64,000 nt of DNA from Planctomycetota bacterium (GTDB lineage: Bacteria > Planctomycetota > JACQVV01 > JASMLP01): positions 1 through 64,000 of the forward strand of contig JASMLP010000166.1 of assembly GCA_030748635.1 (NCBI GenBank), written 5' to 3'. The translations under genes were made by a program, and so were the position numbers. Every line of letters starts with the position of its first letter. Position 1 is the stretch's first letter. The notes beneath the pieces are model-generated. The model was not told the origin of the DNA. It made no database searches and saw nothing but the letters and a program-made list of their open reading frames with translations. Shown piece after piece: positions 45,090-54,137 of this stretch.

Positions 45090-45700
45090 CCGAAGTCGGT
45101 GGCCTGAAACTTTCTCGCCTCGGACCCACTTGCATCCGGATAGAGGGCACCCGCACGATCTACACCGACCCTACCGGAATCACAGGATCTTTACCGGATG
45201 CTGATCTCATCCTATGCACACACTATTCGGACCCGGAACTACCCGATCACGATTTGCAAACACTTATCGATTCCTCCACTTGCGTCCTGCGCCCCCTTGC
45301 TGTTCCCACTCCTTCACCAAACGGTAACAACACCTTCCTGACACCTGGGGACACATGGAATCTGGACAAACTCCATGTCCAAGCCATCCCCGCCTACAAT
45401 CCCCAAAAAGAGGAATCGCCAACCTCGACACGACTCGGCTACCACCTCAAATTAGATGGTCAATCGATCTATTATGGGGGAGCGACTGCGTGCATCCCCG
45501 AGATGTTTCGGATCCAATGTACAATCGCCTTCTTGCCTATTTCCGGGCCTGGGTGCATGGACCCACAAGAAGCGGCTGAAGCGACCGGTCGATTGCGACC
45601 TCGGTACGCGATCCCTCTACACTATGGCGCCACGGGTCCAACCCAAGAAATGGCGAAAGAGTTTGCGAACTTGATCCGTTGTAAAGCGGTTCTACTGTAG
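45077..45700 (+). CDS. UlaG-like metallo-beta-lactamase-fold protein, metal site degenerate
   Basis: 207 aa with the order of secondary-structure motifs of the UlaG/Lactamase_B_3 group: LSRLGPTCIRIEGTRTIYTD, DADLILCTHY..., YYGGAT and RYAIPLHYG. The usual HxHxDH reads HYSDPE (starting at His49), so only the first His is kept, and the Asp of the GDT motif is Ala. Metal-dependent hydrolysis is therefore doubtful. The GTG at 45077 overlaps the DUF2270 gene by 13 bases, implying co-expression. It ends one base before the convergent kinase stop. Confidence 0.72.
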   Translation: MAHVTEVGGLKLSRLGPTCIRIEGTRTIYTDPTGITGSLPDADLILCTHYSDPELPDHDLQTLIDSSTCVLRPLAVPTPSPNGNNTFLTPGDTWNLDKLHVQAIPAYNPQKEESPTSTRLGYHLKLDGQSIYYGGATACIPEMFRIQCTIAFLPISGPGCMDPQEAAEATGRLRPRYAIPLHYGATGPTQEMAKEFANLIRCKAVLL

Positions 45701-45701
45701 G

Positions 45702-47252
45702 CTATTTCTTTTTGTCCTCGTCATCCTCGTTGCGGCGAAACCAGGATGTCCGGCGCCTGGAAGATCGACGACCGGGACGTCGTCCGCGTTCACGAGAGAT
45801 CCTTTTTCTCGATTCCGAGCGCCCCTCTGTGGCCTCCTCGCTATTTTCTTCCGCTGCGGGACGTAACCTTCCTGACCGCCTTGCCCCTGAGATCCCACTT
45901 TTTCGACGAATCGAGTCGTCCGGCGAGGAATCCTCACGATCCCCGGATGCTCGACGACGCCCACTCAGACGCTCCTTACGATTGCCGCGAGAGATTTGCC
46001 GGGTTTCTCCGCGCTGACGACGCCGTCCAGAAGCGCCAGACAAACGAGAACGATCTGAAACCCGTGATCGGCGACTGGAGGCACTATCCTCGTTCCCCTC
46101 GGCAAAACCCGCGCCAGGATTTTCCCGATCGCTATCTCGAGATTCGAAGAAAGTCGCAAATGGATCTTCCCGTTCCGACCCGTACGGATTGAACTGTAGC
46201 GACCGATTCCCCTCCACCGTAGCCTCGATATCTTCAATCACCTCAGCCGGTGATTGGTACCGGACTTCTCGGTCCTTGGCCATCATCTTCTCGATGAAGT
46301 AGTGAGTGTGACGAGCTACATCTTGGCGACGGTTCTTGAGCTTGGGACTACTCAGCCCCTCGCGGACCTGCTTGGCCATGATCTCCATCCGGTCCTCTCC
46401 ACTGAAAGGTACCTCTCCAACAATCAGATGATAGAGAGTCGCTCCTAGCGAATAGATATCGGATCGGATATCCACGTCTGTACGCCCACGTGCCTGTTCA
46501 GGAGAGATATACTGGACGGTACCACAGGTCTGATCTTCGATACCCGCCGCCTCAGGAGTAATCACCTTCGCAAAACCGAGATCGCACAGCTTGATCTGTC
46601 CATCCCGATTGATCAGCATGTTGTCCGGTTTGATATCCCGATGGGTAATATCCTGACTGCCCAGATAATCCAGCACCCGGGCCACCTGTAAAATAATAGC
46701 CAGCGCCAATTCTTCGGGAAGAGCTCCGTGAGAGTTGATCATGCTCTGGACACTTTCGCCCTTCACATATTCCAGCGCCATGTAATGAAATATCCCAGAC
46801 CGCCCCACTTCCACTCCACGCACAAGATTTTCATGCGATAAACCGCAAAGCATCGCTCCTTCGTTTTCGAACCCGGCCACGAAAGCTTCATTCTCGGCAT
46901 GATGAGGAAACAGCACTTTGATCGCAAATTGCTCCCCATCCGAATGGCGTTCGGCCAGAAATACCGTGGCCATTCCCCCCCGACCGATTTTTTCCAGAAG
47001 CGTGTAACCCTCGATGGCGCAACGATCACGCTCCTTGTCCAGATTGAACGCGACCCCATCTCCGGACTGCAAAAATATGATCTGCCGACGTGTCAAATAT
47101 TTCTGGTTATAAAGAATCTGTACGAGGTTTACCTTCGATCCTTCTTCAGCTAGGGCCATTTGACGGTCCATGCACTCCTGAACCCTTTCCTGGGTTGTGA
47201 AGCCCTGCTGTACGGCCTTGACCGCCAAAACCATCTCCGCCTTGGTCGCCAC
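45702..47252 (-). CDS. Ser/Thr protein kinase with Arg/Ser-rich tail
   Basis: 516 aa, no membrane segment. An N-terminal helical module (about 5-63; FTTQERVQECMDRQMALAEE and ILYNQKYLTRRQIIFLQ) precedes a kinase domain (about 83-345) with GRGGMATVFLA, Lys112 (AIK), HRDIKPDN with Asp206, DLG and CGTVQYISPEQ. The last 127 residues are of low complexity with about 37 Arg and many Ser (SRRSRVSDRSRLSG; GRRPGRRSSRRRTSW), ending in the acidic/basic DEDKKK. The tail could bind nucleic acid or polyanions and offers many phosphosites. The start is GTG with GGAG seven bases upstream. Confidence 0.88.
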   Translation of the reverse strand: MATKAEMVLAVKAVQQGFTTQERVQECMDRQMALAEEGSKVNLVQILYNQKYLTRRQIIFLQSGDGVAFNLDKERDRCAIEGYTLLEKIGRGGMATVFLAERHSDGEQFAIKVLFPHHAENEAFVAGFENEGAMLCGLSHENLVRGVEVGRSGIFHYMALEYVKGESVQSMINSHGALPEELALAIILQVARVLDYLGSQDITHRDIKPDNMLINRDGQIKLCDLGFAKVITPEAAGIEDQTCGTVQYISPEQARGRTDVDIRSDIYSLGATLYHLIVGEVPFSGEDRMEIMAKQVREGLSSPKLKNRRQDVARHTHYFIEKMMAKDREVRYQSPAEVIEDIEATVEGNRSLQFNPYGSEREDPFATFFESRDSDRENPGAGFAEGNEDSASSRRSRVSDRSRLSGASGRRRQRGETRQISRGNRKERLSGRRRASGDREDSSPDDSIRRKSGISGARRSGRLRPAAEENSEEATEGRSESRKRISRERGRRPGRRSSRRRTSWFRRNEDDEDKKK

Positions 47253-47337
47253 CGCTTCTCCGGTCGATCAAAAGAGGATCAGTTTCCCGGTCGATTCACG
47301 AAGAAACTCTCTTCCTGCCACCCGGGAATAACTAAAA

Positions 47338-47365
47338 AGTTTACCATGCTCCGAGAGGGTCGCAA
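47338..47365 (-). promoter_or_regulatory. Predicted promoter of the third kinase gene
   Basis: On the minus strand TTGCGA (47365-47360), a 16-base spacer and TAAACT (47343-47338) preceded by TGG (extended -10). The leader is about 80 bases. Confidence 0.35.
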
Positions 47366-47533
47366 AGACGCAACGCCTGATAAAGACCGATCGAGTCCGA
47401 ATCCGAAATTCCCGCCACTCCCCCCAAAAAGGCGCCCCCACGAACGGCCTCTTTGTACACCCAGCGGCCCAGGCGAAATCGCTGAAATACCGCATTTTCG
47501 ACAAATTGCCCGCCTCCTTCCTTTCGCCCGCAG

Positions 47534-47564
47534 GAATGCCTCTTCTTCCCTTAAGAGGGCATTC
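47534..47564. promoter_or_regulatory. Inverted repeat upstream of the beta-oxidation gene
   Basis: GAATGCC-TCTT and AAGA-G-GGCATTC form an 11-bp stem with one bulged G and an 8-base loop. There is no T-run, and no gene ends here, so a terminator is unlikely. It ends where the -35 of an extended -10 promoter (TAGGAT 47585-47590) would lie, which suits a repressor operator. Confidence 0.4.
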
Positions 47565-47656
47565 CGATCTCGCATTCTTACTGGTAGGATACCCAACTTC
47601 CCAGATCTTCCTCACCAGACGGAATGTCTCCTTGGCTACCAAATAAGGACTTCTGC

Positions 47657-49687
47657 ATGACACTGTCAATCTCCGATCAATCCATTCGATGCGTTGGCAT
47701 CATCGGCTCAGGCAACATTGGACCGGATATCGCCCTGCACTTCTCCAAGGTGCTTTCTCCCTACGGCACTCGAATCATCATGGTGGACATCGTCCAAGAG
47801 GCCCTAGATTCAGGGAAAGCCAAGATGGAGAAGAAGATCGGAAAAGGCGTCGAAAGTGGCGCTTTCAAACCCAAGCAAGCCGAAACGATGATTGAAGCGG
47901 TTTCCTGGACCACCGATTTGTCCGATCTCGGTTCCGCCAACCTCGTGATCGAAGCCGCGTCTGAAGATCTCGGTCTCAAACAAAAAATCTTCGGAGATCT
48001 GGAAGAAATCGTTTCTGAAAAAACAATTTTCGCATCCAATTCCAGCCACCTCGAACCGGAACGTATATTCGCCAAACTGACACATCCTCGACGCAGTATG
48101 GTCGTGCACTACTTCTTCCCGGCCGAGCGAAACCCTCTGGTTGAAGTGGTTCCCAGCAATATGACCGATCCAGAACTTACCCGCTCGATACTTCACTTTT
48201 ACGAGGACATCGGCAAAGTTCCTCTGCAGATCGGCAGTCGATACGGCTATGCGGTGGACCCGATCTTCGAAGGTATCTTTCAAGCCGCACTTCTTGCCGT
48301 GGAAGAAGGGCTAGGAGATCACAAACAGGTCGACCACGTCGCCACTCAGACCCTCGGTCTTGGCGTGGGCCCGTTCACAGCCATGAATCTCACCGGTGGC
48401 ACCCCGCTCACATTCCAGGGGCTACAAGGTTATCACGAAAAAATCATGCCCTGGTACCAACCACCCCGCTCGATGGCGCAACAGATTGAAACCGGCCAAC
48501 CCTGGCCTGCAGCGGGCCGAAGCGAAGTCATTGATATTGATGATCAAGCTCGACAAGCGATCGGAAATGATCTCCTGGGCGCTTTCTTCGGCATGGCTTG
48601 CGAAGTGATCGACTCAGGTATCACAAACCTGAGCGACCTGGAATTGGCCATCGAATTGGGCCTGGTCATGCAAGGTCCATTCTCTCTGATGAATCAGGTC
48701 GGCATCCAACGTTCGCTCGAGTTGGTAGAGAACTATGCAAGAAAACACGACGGCTTCACGGTTTCGGAGTCACTCCGCAAACAGGCAGCATCGGGCTCTC
48801 CCTGGGAAATCGGGGTCGTCTTCCGAGAGGACCATGGAGATGTCGCCGTAGTGACCATACGACGCCCGAAGGTTCTCAATGCACTCAATCCTCAGGTCAT
48901 GCACCAGATGCATACGATTTTCGAGGAGATCGCCGCGGACGATTCAATTTCGGGAGCCGTCCTGACCGGTTACGGACGCAAGGCATTTGTATCGGGTGCG
49001 GACATCACGGTTCTCGCGACATTTTCTGGACCGGAGGGGCCGAGTAAAGCCGAAGAGCTTTCCTGCCGAGACCAGGGGATCATCGATTTTATCGAGGATC
49101 TCCAGAAACCGGTCGTCTGCGCCTATAACGGATTGGCGTTCGGAGGAGGAAATGAACTTGCCATGGGTTGTCACGCTCGCATCGCGTCCAAAGGCATGCG
49201 CATTCTCGCCGGCCAACCTGAACCCAACCTGGGCATTATCCCCGGAGCCGGAGGCACTCAGCGCCTTCCGAGACTGATCGGAATGGAACCCGCATGGAAA
49301 ATGCTTCGCGATGCCAAACCGATCTCCTCTTCCATTGCGCTCGAATTCGGACTTATTCTGGAAGAGGTCGAAGGGGATCTTATCGAATCAGCCATCGACA
49401 TTGTTCGACAATGCGCTTCTGGAGAACGCACCCTCACCCCGATCCCACGAGAGCCGATTTCCGTTCCAGAATCACTCCCAGATATCGACATCGGGCACTT
49501 ATCCCAAAAGATCGACGAAATCCTTCAGGCCACCATTCTGGAAGGAGCTGCCATGTCTTTGCGTGACGGACTGGCGCTCGAACAGAAACGGTTCGGTGAA
49601 TGCTTTAAGACCCAGGATGGCCAAATCGGTCTGAGTAACTTCATCGAGAACGGCCCACGAGTTCCGGCAAAATTCACTCACGCCTGA
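47657..49687 (+). CDS. fadN: 3-hydroxyacyl-CoA dehydrogenase/enoyl-CoA hydratase fusion (FadN order)
   Basis: A two-function beta-oxidation protein (676 aa) in which the NAD-dependent dehydrogenase comes first and the hydratase last, as in Bacillus FadN and opposite to E. coli FadB. The Rossmann loop is GIIGSGNIGPDIA. The catalytic His in MVVHYFFPAERNPLVEVV has its partner Glu 12 residues later, though the usual HFFNP Asn is Phe. Two 3HCDH C-terminal helical domains follow. The hydratase part (about 405-600) has VSGADITVL, AFGGGNELAMG (catalytic Glu) and PEPNLGIIPGAGGTQRLP (second Glu). ATG 47657 has AAGGA seven bases upstream and is preferred to 47624. No thiolase or acyl-CoA dehydrogenase is adjacent. 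Confidence 0.85.
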   Translation: MTLSISDQSIRCVGIIGSGNIGPDIALHFSKVLSPYGTRIIMVDIVQEALDSGKAKMEKKIGKGVESGAFKPKQAETMIEAVSWTTDLSDLGSANLVIEAASEDLGLKQKIFGDLEEIVSEKTIFASNSSHLEPERIFAKLTHPRRSMVVHYFFPAERNPLVEVVPSNMTDPELTRSILHFYEDIGKVPLQIGSRYGYAVDPIFEGIFQAALLAVEEGLGDHKQVDHVATQTLGLGVGPFTAMNLTGGTPLTFQGLQGYHEKIMPWYQPPRSMAQQIETGQPWPAAGRSEVIDIDDQARQAIGNDLLGAFFGMACEVIDSGITNLSDLELAIELGLVMQGPFSLMNQVGIQRSLELVENYARKHDGFTVSESLRKQAASGSPWEIGVVFREDHGDVAVVTIRRPKVLNALNPQVMHQMHTIFEEIAADDSISGAVLTGYGRKAFVSGADITVLATFSGPEGPSKAEELSCRDQGIIDFIEDLQKPVVCAYNGLAFGGGNELAMGCHARIASKGMRILAGQPEPNLGIIPGAGGTQRLPRLIGMEPAWKMLRDAKPISSSIALEFGLILEEVEGDLIESAIDIVRQCASGERTLTPIPREPISVPESLPDIDIGHLSQKIDEILQATILEGAAMSLRDGLALEQKRFGECFKTQDGQIGLSNFIENGPRVPAKFTHA

Positions 49688-49768
49688 GCCCTCAGCCCAA
49701 AAGTCCATCGATACGACCGACTCAGGTTTCGGTGCGGACCAGGCGTGGACAGTCCGCTCGAAGCGAAC

Positions 49769-51181
49769 TCAGCGTATGACTTTCCGGGAAAAAGAGACGA
49801 TAAATAATCCCAAAAGGAGCATCCCGGAAAGGCCTTCAAGGGTCAAAGCGACCGCCAACCAACCGTCTACATCCTTGGCCAGAGCGTCGAACCCACTCAC
49901 AAAAGCGGATGTGGAACCGATCAATGCGGTGGCCACGGCATCGACCTTGGACGAACCGGTCAACCGATACGTTTTCAAACTCGCCCTAACCTGTTCCCCA
50001 GAGTCGTAACCAGGTACTCCATGCGTGATCAACGGAAGGCAATACACCATGGCAAAGAACAGAATAACGAGGACTGCGGACAACAACACTCGCATCGGCA
50101 TGGTTCCGTAGCCACACCCTTTGTCAAAAATCAGCCACTCCAGAAAACGGCCAACGGAGCCCAAAACTCCACCTTCGCCCCGATCCCTCCGGGCCCTCCA
50201 TGAGGCCTGTTTAAAACGGTAATAGGCCCAATCTTCTTCATCCAACCAATTCAGTCGGGCGAAGTTATTCTTGAGAATTCCATATTCTTCGGCCGCTGTC
50301 GCATGGTCCTCTTCCGCTTCCGATGCAAGTCGCCCGGCAAGTTGTTGAGGTCGAATCAATAGCGCTTGAGGGATTGAATTCCAGAACCGAAAGTTCGCGC
50401 TGGGCTCGAGTTTCAAGTCCTGTAGATAGGAAAAGTCGTGAAGCTTGGCCTTCTGGAGATCGAAACACCCCCCCAAACTGGTGCCCTCCAGAGTCAGCTT
50501 CTTTTGAATATTGACACCCCGTAGTAGGCAATCCTTTCGGATGAAAGAATTCCGAAATACCACACCTTCTTCAAACTGTATCGATCGTAAGTCCAGATGA
50601 TCCTCCCAGGTGCATCGAGAAAAATCGACCCAACCTCGAGCCCGAGAATCCCATCCATCATGCAACCCTTCGAAGACGCACTGATCAAAAACCGTACGAT
50701 CAGAAAACAGACAATTACGGGTCCGAAAAGCCCCTCCGACCCGCAGGCTCTGAAAGCGGACTGAGGGGCCCCTGAATTCACAACGGATGAAATCCACTCC
50801 CTTTTCGAACTGAGCACCTCGAAACGTCGTACGCTCCAGGAGACAGTTCTTGAAAATCACCTTCTCTTTGAACCGACATCCGGTAAAGACGCATCTCTGC
50901 AACTCACATTCGTCGAAACGCAATTCTCCCTCGAAAACCTTTTTCTTCATCGAAAAGCGAACCAAGGTCTCCCCCTCGAAGGAACCTCCCGTCCGAATAC
51001 GTTCATACAATACCTTGGCAACCGGACCGGTTGGACGAAAGCGACGAGTATCCAGCTCCTCTTCCAGCGCAGGTCCAACCTGTCCATCCCCCTCCTCATC
51101 CCTCATGCGAGGCAAGGCGGAATCGGACCAATCCTCGTCAGCAGTCGACGGATTATCTTCAGGCGAGTGAGTGTCGCTCAT
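49769..51181 (-). CDS. Pentapeptide-repeat-like protein with two-helix channel-like C-terminus
   Basis: 470 aa. An acidic N-terminus is followed by a region (about 75-260) with loose pentapeptide repeats: FDECELQRCVFTGCRFKEKV, FKNCLLERTTFRGAQFEKGV and FRTRNCLFSDRTVFDQCVFE. A helical linker and two membrane segments (about 360-383 and 440-466) follow, with the arrangement of a two-helix potassium-channel pore, but the loop reads IGSTSAFVSGFDALAKDVDG and lacks the T-V-G-Y-G filter. It may therefore be a degenerate channel or only a membrane anchor. ATG 51181 has AGGAG eight bases upstream and lies inside the end of the previous gene. Confidence 0.75.
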   Translation of the reverse strand: MSDTHSPEDNPSTADEDWSDSALPRMRDEEGDGQVGPALEEELDTRRFRPTGPVAKVLYERIRTGGSFEGETLVRFSMKKKVFEGELRFDECELQRCVFTGCRFKEKVIFKNCLLERTTFRGAQFEKGVDFIRCEFRGPSVRFQSLRVGGAFRTRNCLFSDRTVFDQCVFEGLHDGWDSRARGWVDFSRCTWEDHLDLRSIQFEEGVVFRNSFIRKDCLLRGVNIQKKLTLEGTSLGGCFDLQKAKLHDFSYLQDLKLEPSANFRFWNSIPQALLIRPQQLAGRLASEAEEDHATAAEEYGILKNNFARLNWLDEEDWAYYRFKQASWRARRDRGEGGVLGSVGRFLEWLIFDKGCGYGTMPMRVLLSAVLVILFFAMVYCLPLITHGVPGYDSGEQVRASLKTYRLTGSSKVDAVATALIGSTSAFVSGFDALAKDVDGWLAVALTLEGLSGMLLLGLFIVSFSRKVIR

Positions 51182-52217
51182 GGATCCGACTCCTTTCCGG
51201 AAGTTCGGCGTGGGTATTTGGGAAATAGGATCTGGCCTCTTCGAGAAGTACATCGTACCGTCCCCGGTAGCGAGTCGCAAAATGAATGAGCATGAGTTGA
51301 TCCACTCCGGCGTCTGCAGCCAGTCCGGCAACCTGCTCGGTTGTCATGTGCCCATACTTTTCCGCCTTGACCTCCTGACCGACCGCGTAGTACGAATCCC
51401 CATAGAGACGCCACGCGCCTTCTACCAGTTCAACCAGACGAGGGTACGTTTGACGATCAACCCGAGTATCGGTCACAAATCCGATCCGACGAGCTTTCTC
51501 GAAGGTAAAATACCCGTCGAGTAACGTCTTCAGCGCAAAACGTCCTCCTTCGCCATCCACTGGCAGCTCCCGAGCTCTAGAATCCTTTGGCTTTCTGACC
51601 TCTTCGAGCACCCTTTTCACCCAGGGGCCGGGACGTAAAACTCCCCCCCGAGCCTTGGTCGGATCGAAACGATATCCTCTCTTGATATCAACCGCATAAC
51701 TCACACAGGGAACCGTATGACTCGCTAGAGCAAATCGAACCCGACACTCCGGATTCTCCAGGATCACACTCCCGATTCCCGGAGAATGACGGGCCAGATC
51801 TCGTCGAACAAATCCCTCCTGGCAATCAAATGATGCCCGCGAACCACTCTCCTCAGGTGTCCCCAGTTCCAGCACTTCATAGCGTACCTTCATGAACGGA
51901 AACCGGTGGTGCACGTACGCTCCAAGCTTTTTTTCAACTGCCCCTATCGTGCCTACCGGCCCACAAACATAGACCGTTTTTTCTCGATCGATGGTGGATC
52001 GAAGAATCCGATCAAAGCCGACAAAATGGTCCATGTGCAGATGAGTTAGCAAAACCATACCGATATCCCGGACCTCAACGGGATCGAGCCGATGTAACTC
52101 TCCGGCATCGAATTGAACCGCATTGTCTTGTCCTGGGAAATCCAGGTACACAGCAGGATCCCCAGCCGATCCATTGACCAGTCGTAACGCACTAACCGGA
52201 TCTTTACTATGCCTCAC
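51159..52217 (-). CDS. RNase Z-like metallo-beta-lactamase-fold hydrolase
   Basis: 352 aa. THLHMDHFVGFDRIL (His59, His61, Asp63, His64) is the intact metal motif, with ASHTVPCVSYAVD, VTDTRVD and LIHFATRY matching the remaining ligand-bearing motifs of the tRNase Z/ElaC group. GPVGTIGAVEKKL and FPFMKVRYEVLEL also match that group. It is longer than bacterial RNase Z (about 305 aa) and could be tRNA 3'-processing RNase Z or a phosphodiesterase relative. The start is GTG at 52217 with AAGGAG eight bases upstream. It is the first gene after a 66-base gap from the uncharacterised MoxR-linked gene. Confidence 0.78.
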   Translation of the reverse strand: MRHSKDPVSALRLVNGSAGDPAVYLDFPGQDNAVQFDAGELHRLDPVEVRDIGMVLLTHLHMDHFVGFDRILRSTIDREKTVYVCGPVGTIGAVEKKLGAYVHHRFPFMKVRYEVLELGTPEESGSRASFDCQEGFVRRDLARHSPGIGSVILENPECRVRFALASHTVPCVSYAVDIKRGYRFDPTKARGGVLRPGPWVKRVLEEVRKPKDSRARELPVDGEGGRFALKTLLDGYFTFEKARRIGFVTDTRVDRQTYPRLVELVEGAWRLYGDSYYAVGQEVKAEKYGHMTTEQVAGLAADAGVDQLMLIHFATRYRGRYDVLLEEARSYFPNTHAELPERSRIHERHSLA

Positions 52218-52283
52218 CCAAGAAACTCCTTCTGACCATTAAACAACCACGAAATACAGAACCGAAAAGCATTTTCAAGGAAG

Positions 52284-54137
52284 TCACCGGATGAAATCCC
52301 GGGCCCACGATCGAACTTCCTGCCCGTTAAGAACATGAAAGATTCGTAACTTCTGCAGGGTTTCTCGAGAGAACATCGAAATCGGCATGAAGAGGAGTCG
52401 CCGCCCCTGCCGACGAGCATACGCTTGCATTCTCGCCGTGGGTCGATCTTTCGAAACCAAAGTGACATATCGATCTTGACTGTGGAAAAGCGCGCTAAAT
52501 ACCAGGGACTCGGCCTCATCTCGAGCATGCTGAAACCTCGGATCCCTCCAGACATCCGGAATCAACTGGGGCGGATACAGAAAGGAAGCTCCCCCGTAAA
52601 AAGAACGCCCAATACCTGGCCCGACCATATCCTCCATAAAGTGGGTCGCATAAAAAGCCAGAGTCGATTCATTCTCGTGTTCCGCCAGCCAGGTCATTCG
52701 CAAGGGGTAGCGGGTTCCATCCGGATCGGGTTCGAATAGGAAGACCACCGCTCCCACCTGCCCACGTACCTGGGGTTCCTCTTTCACATACACCTTTCCC
52801 AGATGAAGGTTCCGAATCGTTTCCCGTACATGCAAACCGTCCTTCATCGAGGACGTGAACTCCTCGGCCCGAATCTGCGATATACCCACCATCTGGAGCG
52901 CCCGATCTCGAACATATCCCGCAAGATTCTCGATCCGTTCATCCTCCGGAGGCCAGGAGCACGACTGGTAGGGATCCCAGCGAGACTTCCACTTCTGACG
53001 CTTCTTTGGATCCGGATCCCGCCGCAACTTGAGACTCTTCCATTCTTTGGACAACCCCTGAGGGCGTCTCAAACAGGGCCGAACCTCCTCTTCCCACCGG
53101 ATCTGGCGATCCGTCATCTTGACGGGTGCATCCGTTTGTTCGAAATCCAGGTAAGGGTAGTATTTGGCCAACTCCATCAATTCACGAGCAAACGTATCTC
53201 CAATCACACCCTTGGCCGCAACAGCCAATTCATATAACGAAGGGATACATCGACTCTGCACGAGACAGAGATTCCTCGCATAGGTCAAAAGAGTCTGAAA
53301 CCTCTGGGGACCCACTCGAAACATATCATCAGGAAACCGGCGGCGATATTCCGTCCGTGCAGCGAGAAGAAGTTGCTTCAGATCCTCCGTGATATCTCTG
53401 CCCCCGATCTCCAGTCCGTGCCGATCCCGTTCGTATCGATAGGCGAGATAAGGCATCTCTCCGAGTATGTGATAGAGGCTTTTGGGATCCGGTTGGGCTG
53501 TCCAGATTTTCCAGGGTGGAATCCCCGCATCGGGCACTTCCAAAATCTCTCGGCGTTTCCTGCGTTCGACCAGTCCTGGCAAAAGATCCAATCCGAAAAC
53601 GAAAAGCACCGGTTCTGGAGCCACCGAGCGCGCCAACCGAAAAACTCTGGCGGCTAGCGTGGTTTCTCGAACCGACTCACTTCCTTCATCGGGCGGCGGA
53701 CCTAAGTGAGGCCAAACCGCTTGAATGTAGGGGTCTAAACCCAGTCGACCGATGACAAATTCATCGGGAAGAACCCTTTCTTTCCCCTCGAATCGCCCGA
53801 CTTCCGCGTCGATGAAATGCACCGGAATCCGCCCCATTCGAGCGGATCGGATAGCCTCCACGAGCGCATCGCACGGATCGGTCGGTATGTACACAACTCG
53901 ATCGGTTTCAGGCTCCTCGTAACATACCACCGAGACATGAGGCAAACGGTCGACTGCGGCGACCACGGAACCCTCGACCGAGGCGGGCAATTCGACCGCC
54001 ACCGCAGCAAAGGGGATATCCATGACCAATTGACGTGCTCGAGTGGCAAAAACCGATCGGCCGGGAATCGAGGGGAGCAGACATAAGTTTCCCCACCAAA
54101 GCCCGCCATCACGTTCGGTCCACCCGAAATCAGTCAT
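52284..54137 (-). CDS. Uncharacterised protein encoded with a MoxR ATPase
   Basis: 617 aa, family not recognised. No signal peptide, membrane segment or zinc motif is apparent. The N-terminal part is alpha/beta (VMDIPFAAVAVELPASVEGS; PVHFIDAEV), loosely reminiscent of TraB/ChaN-type folds, but that is a guess. The middle is helical and Arg-rich (KRQKWKSRWDPYQSCSWPPE), and the C-terminus is alpha/beta again (GAVVFLFEPDPDG; RLLFMPISMF). The ATG at 54137 overlaps the stop of the MoxR gene by eight bases, so the two products are almost certainly made together. It is probably a client or adaptor of the ATPase (inference from linkage). Confidence 0.68.
   Translation of the reverse strand: MTDFGWTERDGGLWWGNLCLLPSIPGRSVFATRARQLVMDIPFAAVAVELPASVEGSVVAAVDRLPHVSVVCYEEPETDRVVYIPTDPCDALVEAIRSARMGRIPVHFIDAEVGRFEGKERVLPDEFVIGRLGLDPYIQAVWPHLGPPPDEGSESVRETTLAARVFRLARSVAPEPVLFVFGLDLLPGLVERRKRREILEVPDAGIPPWKIWTAQPDPKSLYHILGEMPYLAYRYERDRHGLEIGGRDITEDLKQLLLAARTEYRRRFPDDMFRVGPQRFQTLLTYARNLCLVQSRCIPSLYELAVAAKGVIGDTFARELMELAKYYPYLDFEQTDAPVKMTDRQIRWEEEVRPCLRRPQGLSKEWKSLKLRRDPDPKKRQKWKSRWDPYQSCSWPPEDERIENLAGYVRDRALQMVGISQIRAEEFTSSMKDGLHVRETIRNLHLGKVYVKEEPQVRGQVGAVVFLFEPDPDGTRYPLRMTWLAEHENESTLAFYATHFMEDMVGPGIGRSFYGGASFLYPPQLIPDVWRDPRFQHARDEAESLVFSALFHSQDRYVTLVSKDRPTARMQAYARRQGRRLLFMPISMFSRETLQKLRIFHVLNGQEVRSWARDFIR

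Larger units (their letters stand above)
47253..47656. other. Divergent intergenic region between kinase and fadN-type gene
   Basis: 404 bases. It holds the predicted kinase promoter (47338-47365), a long inverted repeat (47534-47564) and a weak extended -10 (TGGTAGGAT, ending 47590) toward the beta-oxidation gene. Overlapping open frames on both strands lack ribosome sites and recognisable motifs. No tRNA-like fold is evident. Confidence 0.55.

Noticed and set aside
45712-46192. Arg/Ser-rich plus-strand frames opposite the kinase tail
   Set aside because: They are mirror images of the low-complexity RS-tail codons; no start context or motif.
47160-47669. Overlapping open frames on both strands before the FadN-type gene
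   Set aside because: None has a ribosome site, hydrophobic pattern or family motif, and the region holds promoter-like and palindromic elements instead.
49734-49757. GCGGAC/GTCCGC inverted repeat between the convergent fadN and pentapeptide genes
   Set aside because: Only six base pairs with a 12-base loop and no T-run on either strand, so a terminator cannot be supported.
52214-52555. 113-codon minus-strand frame at the start of the RNase Z-like gene
   Set aside because: It overlaps the coding end of the MoxR-linked gene in another frame, and its product shows no family features.
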